Source of the DNA: Microbacterium gorillae
Lineage (GTDB): Bacteria; Actinomycetota; Actinomycetes; Actinomycetales; Microbacteriaceae
DNA length: 64,000 bases
Direction of reading: 5' to 3'
NCBI RefSeq assembly: GCF_000826185.2
Contig: NZ_LN648873.1
Span: forward strand, 143,282-207,281
Shown: in pieces, positions 55,574 to 64,000 of the stretch
How the letters are laid out: every line of letters starts with the position of its first letter
Position numbering within the stretch: the stretch's first letter is position 1
The notes under the pieces: model-generated
Told to the model about the DNA's origin: nothing
Database searches by the model: none
The model's input: the letters and a program-made list of their open reading frames with translations, nothing else
Made by a program: the position numbers and the translations under genes

Positions 55574-56633
55574 CGATACGACGACCGTTCGCATCCTTGC
55601 GGACGGCATCGCCATGGTCCGCCTCCTCGGGCCCCAGGACCGTCTGCTGCGGATGGTGGAGAAGGAACACCCGGATGTGGACGTGCACGTCCGCGGCAAC
55701 GAGATCACCCTCACCGGTGAGCCGGATGCGGTCGCGGCCGCCCGCGCGCTCGTGGACGAACTCATCGCGATGACCCGGAGGGGGGCGGATCTGGCGCCGG
55801 ATGACGTCGCCAGTTCCTCGCGCATTCTGCAGCGCGAGGAGGGCATCCGCCCGTCCGAGGTGCTGAGCGAGCCGATCCTGTCCTCACGCGGCAAGGTGAT
55901 CCGGCCGAAGACCCTCGGTCAGCGCGACTACGTGGACGCGATCGATGCGAACACGATCGTGTTCGGCATCGGCCCCGCCGGAACCGGCAAGACGTATCTC
56001 GCGATGGCGAAGGCCGTCCAAGCCCTCCAGCGCAAGGAGGTCAGCCGCATCATCCTGACCCGTCCGGCGGTGGAGGCGGGGGAGCGGCTGGGCTTCCTCC
56101 CCGGCACGCTGAACGACAAGATCGACCCGTACCTGCGCCCGCTGTACGACGCGCTGAACGAGATGATGGACCCGGAGATCGTGCCGAAGCTGATGGCGAC
56201 GGGCACGATCGAGGTCGCGCCGCTGGCGTACATGCGCGGTCGCACGTTGAACGACTCGTTCGTCGTGCTCGATGAGGCGCAGAACACCACGCCCGAGCAG
56301 ATGAAGATGTTCCTCACGCGCCTCGGCTTCGGCACCCGGATGGTCGTCACCGGTGACATCACCCAGGTGGACCTGCCCACCGGGTCCTCCGGGCTCCGCC
56401 TCGTGAGCCGGGTACTGTCCGACATCGACGACATCCACTTCGCCCGCCTGACCAGCGACGACGTGGTCCGCCACTCCCTGGTCGGCCGGATCGTGGACGC
56501 GTACAGCGAGTACGACGAGAAGCGCGCCGCCGCCCGACACGAGCGGGATCAGGCCAGTGAGTTCGCGAATCGCGCCGAACGGCGCTCCGCCCGCCCCGCG
56601 GGCCCCCGAGACCGACTCCCCAAGCGAGGCTGA
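55563..56633 (+). CDS. phoH: PhoH-family ATPase
   Basis: This 356-residue P-loop ATPase may act on RNA. Walker A is GPAGTGKT at residues 137-144 and Walker B is VVLDEAQN. An N-terminal KH-like region (MVEKEHPDVDVHVRGNEITLTG) suggests nucleic-acid binding. The start is a rare TTG at 55563, seven bases after GAAGGA (55551-55556); no ATG or GTG fits the conserved N-terminus. It overlaps the HIT gene by 11 bp and is followed after 6 bp by ybeY, its usual neighbour. Confidence 0.94.
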   Translation: MASDDTTTVRILADGIAMVRLLGPQDRLLRMVEKEHPDVDVHVRGNEITLTGEPDAVAAARALVDELIAMTRRGADLAPDDVASSSRILQREEGIRPSEVLSEPILSSRGKVIRPKTLGQRDYVDAIDANTIVFGIGPAGTGKTYLAMAKAVQALQRKEVSRIILTRPAVEAGERLGFLPGTLNDKIDPYLRPLYDALNEMMDPEIVPKLMATGTIEVAPLAYMRGRTLNDSFVVLDEAQNTTPEQMKMFLTRLGFGTRMVVTGDITQVDLPTGSSGLRLVSRVLSDIDDIHFARLTSDDVVRHSLVGRIVDAYSEYDEKRAAARHERDQASEFANRAERRSARPAGPRDRLPKRG

Positions 56634-56639
56634 GACCAC

Positions 56640-57104
56640 ATGATCGAGATCAACAACGAATCCGGCGTCGCCGTCGACGAATCGGTGCTGCTGCGGCTGA
56701 CCGAGAGCAACCTCGCGAAGCTCAACGTCAGTCCGGACGCCGACGTCGCCATCGTCCTGGTCGACGAGGGAGCGATGGAGGCCCTGCACCTGCAGTGGAT
56801 GGACGAGCCCGGCCCCACCGACGTCCTGAGCTTCCCGATGGACGAGCTGCGCCCGGGTACGCCGGACCGTCCGACCGCTCCCGGCCTCCTCGGGGACATC
56901 GTGCTGTGCCCGCAGGTCGCCGAGGTCCAGGCCGTCGGGGCGAAGCACTCCACGCTGGACGAGCTGATCCTGTTGACCACGCACGGCCTGCTGCACCTGC
57001 TCGGGTTCGACCACGCCACTCCCGATGAGGAGCGCGAGATGTTCGGTCTGCAGCGCGAACTGATCGCCGCCTTCGGATCCGCCGAGCGACGATCGGCGCG
57101 TTGA
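56640..57104 (+). CDS. ybeY: Endoribonuclease YbeY
   Basis: This 154-residue metal-dependent RNase takes part in 16S rRNA maturation and ribosome quality control. The zinc site is complete: His115, His119 and His125 in THGLLHLLGFDH. The core GPTDVLSFP is also present. Its stop overlaps the next ATG by one base. The phoH-ybeY-CNNM-era order is conserved. Confidence 0.96.
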   Translation: MIEINNESGVAVDESVLLRLTESNLAKLNVSPDADVAIVLVDEGAMEALHLQWMDEPGPTDVLSFPMDELRPGTPDRPTAPGLLGDIVLCPQVAEVQAVGAKHSTLDELILLTTHGLLHLLGFDHATPDEEREMFGLQRELIAAFGSAERRSAR

Positions 57105-58444
57105 TGTCACCGATCACCCTCGGGTTGATCCTCATCGCGGCCGCCGTCGTGCTGGTCGCCATCGGCGGTCTGATGGCCGCGCTCGACGCCGCACTCAGCG
57201 TCACCAGCCGGGCCGACCTCATCGAGTGGAGCCACGAGGACGGCCGCAACTCCGTCGCCCTCGGGCGCATCGGCACGGATCCGGGTGCCCACATGAACGC
57301 CGTGGTGTTCATGCGCATCCTCACCGAGACCGGCGCCGCGGTGCTGGTCACGGCGGCGTTCATGCTCATGATCGACAACATCTGGTGGGCCCTCCTGCTC
57401 GCCGTCGTCGTGATGACGCTGATCTCGTTCGTGCTCGTCGGTGCCAGCCCACGCAGCGTCGGCCGTCAGCACGCCACGCGCCTGCTGCGCAGCGCGGCGC
57501 CGCTCGTGCGGTTCTCGCGCATCCTGCTCGGTCCGCTCGCCCACGGCCTGGTCGTGCTCGGCGACCGCCTGACCCCGGGCATCGCACGTGGGACATCGTT
57601 CACCACCGAGGACCAGCTGCTCAGCATGCTCGATGAGGCCGCGCGCGCCGACCTCATCGAGGAGGACGACCGCGAGCTCATCCACTCGGTGTTCGACTTC
57701 ACCGACCGCTTCGTGCGCGCGGTGATGGTGCCGCGCACCGACTGGGTTTCGCTGGATGTCGAGCAGACCGCGCGGGAGGCCATGGACCTGTTCCTGTCCA
57801 CCGGCGTCTCGCGCGTCCCGGTCGTGGACGGCGACGATGTCGAGGGCGTGCTGTACATCAAGGACCTCGTCCGCCACCTGTACGGCGAGCACGGCGAGGG
57901 GGAGCCCGTCTGGGATGCTCCGGCCAAGCCGATCGCCCGCCGGGCCGTGTTCGTCCCGGAGTCGATGAAGGCCGAGACGCTGCTGCAGCAGATGAAGCGC
58001 GACGCCGTGCACGTGTGCATGGTCGTCGACGAGTACGGCGACGTCGTGGGCCTGGTCACACTGGAAGACCTCATCGAGGAGCTCGTCGGCGACATCTCCG
58101 ATGAGTACGACGATCGGGCGGCGGAGAGCGTGGACCTCGGCGACGGCCGGTTCCGCGTGAACGTCCGCGTGGGACTCGACGAGGTCGGCGACCTGTTCGA
58201 CATGGACCTCGAAGACGACGAGGTCGACACCATCGGCGGACTGCTGGCGAAGGCGCTGGGGCAGATTCCGGAGACCGGCGCGGTCGGTCACATCGCCGGT
58301 CTGGTGATCACCGGAGATCAGACCCTCGGACGCCATCGGGGCGTTTCGACGGTGATCGTGGAACGGGCCGAGGCGCCCGTCGAAGACGAAGCGGGTTCGC
58401 GCCCGCGCACCGGGGAGCACTCGGTGATCAGGAAGGCGGAATGA
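57104..58444 (+). CDS. CNNM/HlyC-CorC-family membrane protein with CBS pair
   Basis: This 446-residue protein has an N-terminal DUF21/CNNM domain with about four transmembrane helices (residues 4-28, 65-85, 88-110, 128-145). A tandem CBS module at about 205-340 follows (VPRTDWVSLDVEQTAREAMDLFLSTGVSRVPVV; VHVCMVVDEYGDVVGLVTLEDLIEELVGDI). The C-terminal CorC_HlyC domain completes it. Members are linked to magnesium or cobalt efflux; haemolysin activity is an old label. ATG 57104 overlaps the ybeY stop, and its stop overlaps the era ATG as ATGA. Confidence 0.93.
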   Translation: MSPITLGLILIAAAVVLVAIGGLMAALDAALSVTSRADLIEWSHEDGRNSVALGRIGTDPGAHMNAVVFMRILTETGAAVLVTAAFMLMIDNIWWALLLAVVVMTLISFVLVGASPRSVGRQHATRLLRSAAPLVRFSRILLGPLAHGLVVLGDRLTPGIARGTSFTTEDQLLSMLDEAARADLIEEDDRELIHSVFDFTDRFVRAVMVPRTDWVSLDVEQTAREAMDLFLSTGVSRVPVVDGDDVEGVLYIKDLVRHLYGEHGEGEPVWDAPAKPIARRAVFVPESMKAETLLQQMKRDAVHVCMVVDEYGDVVGLVTLEDLIEELVGDISDEYDDRAAESVDLGDGRFRVNVRVGLDEVGDLFDMDLEDDEVDTIGGLLAKALGQIPETGAVGHIAGLVITGDQTLGRHRGVSTVIVERAEAPVEDEAGSRPRTGEHSVIRKAE

Positions 58445-59328
58445 TGCGCAGTGGATTCGTGACGTTCGTGGGACGGCCCAACGTGGGCAAGTCCACGCTC
58501 ACCAACGCTCTGGTGGGGGAGAAGGTGGCGATCACCAGCGAGAAGCCGCAGACCACGCGCCGCGCGATCCGCGGCATCGTGAATCGTCCCGACGGCCAGC
58601 TCGTGATCGTGGACACCCCGGGCATCCACCGGCCGCGCACCCTGCTCGGTCAGCGCCTGAACGACCTCGTCGAGCAGGTCCTCGGTGACGTCGACGTGAT
58701 CGGCTTCTGCGTTCCGGCGGACCAGAAGGTCGGACCGGGCGACCGTCGTATCGCGGCGTCCCTGGACGGCTACGGTCGGGCGAAGAAGGTCGCCATCGTG
58801 ACCAAGACCGACGCCGCCGGCAAGGACGCGGTCATGGAGCGGCTCATGGAGGTCGACTCCCTGCGTGAGGACTGGGCCGCGGTGATCCCGCTCTCCGCCG
58901 TGACCAACGATCAGCTCGAGGTCCTCTCCGACGAACTGCTGGCGCTGATGCCGGAGGGCCCCGCGCTGTACGAGGAGGGTGTCACCACTGACGAGTCCCT
59001 CGAGGACCGCATCGCGGAGATCATCCGCGAGGCGGCGCTGTCCGGTGTGCACGATGAGCTGCCGCACTCCATCGCCGTCACGATCGAGGACATCTCCGAG
59101 CGCGAGGACGGGTCCCTCACCGACGTCTACGCGAACATCGTCGTCGAGCGCGACAGCCAGAAGGCGATCATCATCGGCCGCAAGGGCGCGCGCCTGCGCG
59201 AGGTCGGTGCCACCGCCCGCGCGCAGATCGAGCCCCTGATCGGCATGAAGATCTTCCTCTCCCTGCACGTCCGCGTGGCCAAGGAGTGGCAGCGCGACCC
59301 GAAGCAGCTGGGTCGCCTCGGCTTCTGA
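58441..59328 (+). CDS. era: GTPase Era
   Basis: This 295-residue GTPase assembles the 30S subunit by binding the 16S rRNA 3' end. G1 is GRPNVGKST at residues 11-19, G3 is DTPGIH, and G4 is TKTD, with Thr in place of the usual Asn. The C-terminal KH domain contains IIIGRKGARLREVG. Two consecutive ATG codons begin the gene at 58441. It is the last gene of the hrcA block. Its final codons are repeated just downstream (59337-59355). Confidence 0.96.
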   Translation: MMRSGFVTFVGRPNVGKSTLTNALVGEKVAITSEKPQTTRRAIRGIVNRPDGQLVIVDTPGIHRPRTLLGQRLNDLVEQVLGDVDVIGFCVPADQKVGPGDRRIAASLDGYGRAKKVAIVTKTDAAGKDAVMERLMEVDSLREDWAAVIPLSAVTNDQLEVLSDELLALMPEGPALYEEGVTTDESLEDRIAEIIREAALSGVHDELPHSIAVTIEDISEREDGSLTDVYANIVVERDSQKAIIIGRKGARLREVGATARAQIEPLIGMKIFLSLHVRVAKEWQRDPKQLGRLGF

Positions 59329-59355
59329 CCGCTCCCGGTCGCCTCGGCCTCTGAC
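59311..59355 (+). repeat. Tandem copy of the era 3' end
   Basis: GGTCGCCTCGGCTTCTGAC at 59311-59329 (the last codons and stop of era) recurs at 59337-59355 with one change, C for T. The period is 26 bp. It looks like a short recent duplication. The GCGCGGG/CCCGCGC stem at 59357-59377 overlaps the convergent gene's stop. Confidence 0.75.
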
Positions 59356-59365
59356 GGCGCGGGTG

Positions 59366-62558
<3,193 letters not shown>

Positions 62559-62570
62559 CCCTTCTCTACT

Positions 62571-62643
62571 CCGCGAAACACCCAGGCACGTCCGAAACAC
62601 CGCGAAATGCGGGGAGTCTCGGACGTGCCTGGGTGTTTCGCGG
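62571..62643. terminator. Bidirectional terminator with a perfect 25-bp stem
   Basis: Bases 62571-62595 (beginning CCGCGAAACACCCAGG) pair perfectly with 62619-62643. The 23-nt loop contains its own CCGC/GCGG pair. It lies between the leuA stop and the stop of the convergent TRIC gene, leaving 12 and 1 bp. It is the longest perfect stem in the window. Confidence 0.85.
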
Positions 62644-62644
62644 G

Positions 62645-63331
62645 TCAGGGCTTGACGATCGGGATGACGCCGGTCTCGGCGGCGACCTTGCGGCGATGCA
62701 GCTCCCGCTGCTCCGGGAGGGACAGGTCGAACACGACGGCCAGGACGCGAATGACGGCCGTGACCACGATGCCGATGATCGCGGCCGGCACGATCCCCAC
62801 GCCGAGTTTCACGCTCACCGCGAGCACCGAGCACCCGCCGATCGCGGCGACCGCGTAGAGCGACCCGACGTGCATGATCGCGACCGGCAGGCCCATGATC
62901 ACGTCACGCAGGATGGACCCTCCGACAGCCGCGGCCGTGCCGATGAAGATCGCCGGGATGACCGGGACACCGAGGACCAGAGCCTTCGCGGTGCCGAACG
63001 CGCCGAACATGCCGATCGCAACGGCGTCGAGCACCACCACGAGCGCGTTCACCCGCCGCAGCAGGCTGGAGATCAGCATGCCCAGCAGGGCCGCGCCGGC
63101 TGCCGCGATGAGATACCAGTTGGACTGCAGCGTCGCCGGCGGCACACCGAGGAGCAGGTCGCGGATGAGACCGCCGCCCATGCCGATCAGAATGCCGATG
63201 ATCGCGACGCCGAGCGGGTCGAGGCGGCGCTGACCCTGGAACCCGGCCGCGAACATCGCGCCCTGGAGTCCGCCCAGGCCCACAGCCGTCAGATCGGCCC
63301 ACAGCGGGATGATGAGCACATCGGAGTTCAC
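62645..63331 (-). CDS. TRIC/UPF0126-family membrane protein
   Basis: This 228-residue membrane protein has seven hydrophobic helices and two repeats marked by GMGGGLIRDLLLG and VGGSILRDVIMG. The Gly-rich kinks and the Arg-Asp pairs are the signature of this cation-channel or glycine-transporter family. GTG 63331 begins VNSDVLIIPLWADLTAVGLGG. It converges on leuA and is divergent from the RNB gene by 57 bp. Substrate, cation or glycine, is open. Confidence 0.9.
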   Translation of the reverse strand: MNSDVLIIPLWADLTAVGLGGLQGAMFAAGFQGQRRLDPLGVAIIGILIGMGGGLIRDLLLGVPPATLQSNWYLIAAAGAALLGMLISSLLRRVNALVVVLDAVAIGMFGAFGTAKALVLGVPVIPAIFIGTAAAVGGSILRDVIMGLPVAIMHVGSLYAVAAIGGCSVLAVSVKLGVGIVPAAIIGIVVTAVIRVLAVVFDLSLPEQRELHRRKVAAETGVIPIVKP

Positions 63332-63388
63332 CCGTCCATTCTGGCGTGCCCCGGACAGACCGGTGGTCCGCGGGCTACGTTTGACGGC

Positions 63389-64000
63389 ATGCCGATGCGT
63401 TACACCCGACTGAGCCAGTCCTCCGAGTGGATCGAGCAGAACCTGCGAGCGGTCCGCGAAGCCGTCGGGGTGACCGCCGACTTCCCACCGGAGGTCACCG
63501 CGGAGGCCGAGAGCGCAGCGCGCTCGGTCGTCCTGCCCGATGAGGACGGCACGAACATCCCGTTCGTCACGATCGACCCGGCGGGTTCTCGTGACCTGGA
63601 TCAGGCCCTCGCCATCGCGCACGAGGGTTCCGGGTTCGTCGTGCACTACGCGATCGCGGACCTGCCCGCCGTGGTACCCGCGGGCGGGGCGGTCGACCGG
63701 GAAGCCCGCGAGCGTGGACAGACGCTGTACGCCCCCGACGAGACGATTCCGCTGCACCCCCGCGTGCTGAGCGAGGACGCCGCCAGTCTGCTGCCGGACG
63801 TGGAACGCGGCGCCTACGTCTGGCGCATGGTGCTCGACGCGTCCGGAGCGGTCACCGAGACCACCCTGCGCCGAATGCGCGTACGCTCACGCGAGCAACT
63901 GAGCTATGTGGAAGCGCAGGAGCGCATCGAGCAGGGCGACCCCGCGCTGGTGCCGCTACGGGAGGTCGGGCGACTGCGCATCAGCCAGGAAGCCGGCCGT
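63389..64000 (+). CDS. RNB-domain exoribonuclease, 3' end outside the window
   Basis: About 204 residues are visible of an RNase II/R-type 3'-5' exoribonuclease. The RNB catalytic core begins with FVTIDPAGSRDLDQALAI, which carries the metal-binding aspartates, followed by VVHYAIADLPAVVPAGGAVDREARERGQTLYAPDETIPLHP. There are only about 60 residues before the RNB domain, so the usual cold-shock domains are absent; this is the short actinobacterial form. ATG 63389 lies seven bases after TACGTT (63376-63381). The frame is open to the window end. Confidence 0.93.
   Translation, partial: MPMRYTRLSQSSEWIEQNLRAVREAVGVTADFPPEVTAEAESAARSVVLPDEDGTNIPFVTIDPAGSRDLDQALAIAHEGSGFVVHYAIADLPAVVPAGGAVDREARERGQTLYAPDETIPLHPRVLSEDAASLLPDVERGAYVWRMVLDASGAVTETTLRRMRVRSREQLSYVEAQERIEQGDPALVPLREVGRLRISQEAGR

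Overview
The window is a gene-dense, high-GC chromosomal segment from an actinobacterium, most likely a Microbacteriaceae member close to Microbacterium. This rests on the CtaC-CtaD-CtaF oxidase order, a DUF3043 gene, the hrcA-dnaJ-rsmE-HIT-phoH-ybeY-CNNM-era block, a corynebacterial-type C50 carotenoid operon, many GTG starts, and many start codons lying 6-7 nt after a TANNNT -10 box (probable leaderless mRNAs). No tRNA, rRNA, CRISPR array, prophage or insertion sequence was recognised, and no gene-free stretch exceeds about 300 bases.

Layout. 1-6 kb: the 3' part of rluD, an S9 peptidase, then a TetR-NUDIX pair facing a three-gene envelope module (DUF6230, DUF6114, a Pro-rich secreted protein) across a perfect 17-bp operator. 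6-20 kb: dnaE, a membrane protein, hisD, nrdR, pyrD, DUF3043, an M20 peptidase, an ErpA-type Fe-S carrier and cytochrome c oxidase subunits II, I and IV. 20-28.7 kb: SRAP, an App1-type phosphatase, DedA, pabB, leuS, a MerR-PP2C fusion and an aminoglycoside-phosphotransferase-like kinase. 28.7-34.2 kb: the minus-strand operon idi-crtE-crtB-crtI-crtYe-crtYf-crtEb, chained by stop/start overlaps and predicted to make a C50 carotenoid from IPP/DMAPP. 34.4-45.5 kb: comEA-comEC, holA, rpsT, a GH1 glucosidase with an MFS transporter, an alpha/beta hydrolase and a large secreted nuclease. 45.7-52.2 kb: lepA, DUF1990, hemW, an ankyrin protein, a GNAT and a MocR regulator. 52.2-59.3 kb: a CIRCE-controlled heat-shock, ribosome-maturation and RNA block. 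59.4-64 kb: a baeRF-like protein, a leucine-codon leader peptide with leuA, a TRIC-family membrane protein and the start of an RNB ribonuclease.

Two things need a second look. First, the assembly is damaged. A Nextera read-1 adapter lies inside crtB (31908-31938). pabB carries a 119-bp imperfect duplication whose removal restores one 420-aa frame. The kinase gene at 27.9 kb has an internal deletion, and the nuclease signal peptide is one frame out from its mature protein. Truncation calls for these four genes should not be trusted. Second, the best candidates for undescribed biology are the TetR-operator/DUF6230/DUF6114 envelope module; the MerR-PP2C fusion, which has an ideal internal ribosome-binding site that could also release a stand-alone phosphatase; and the leuA leader peptide with a 10-bp attenuator-like hairpin.
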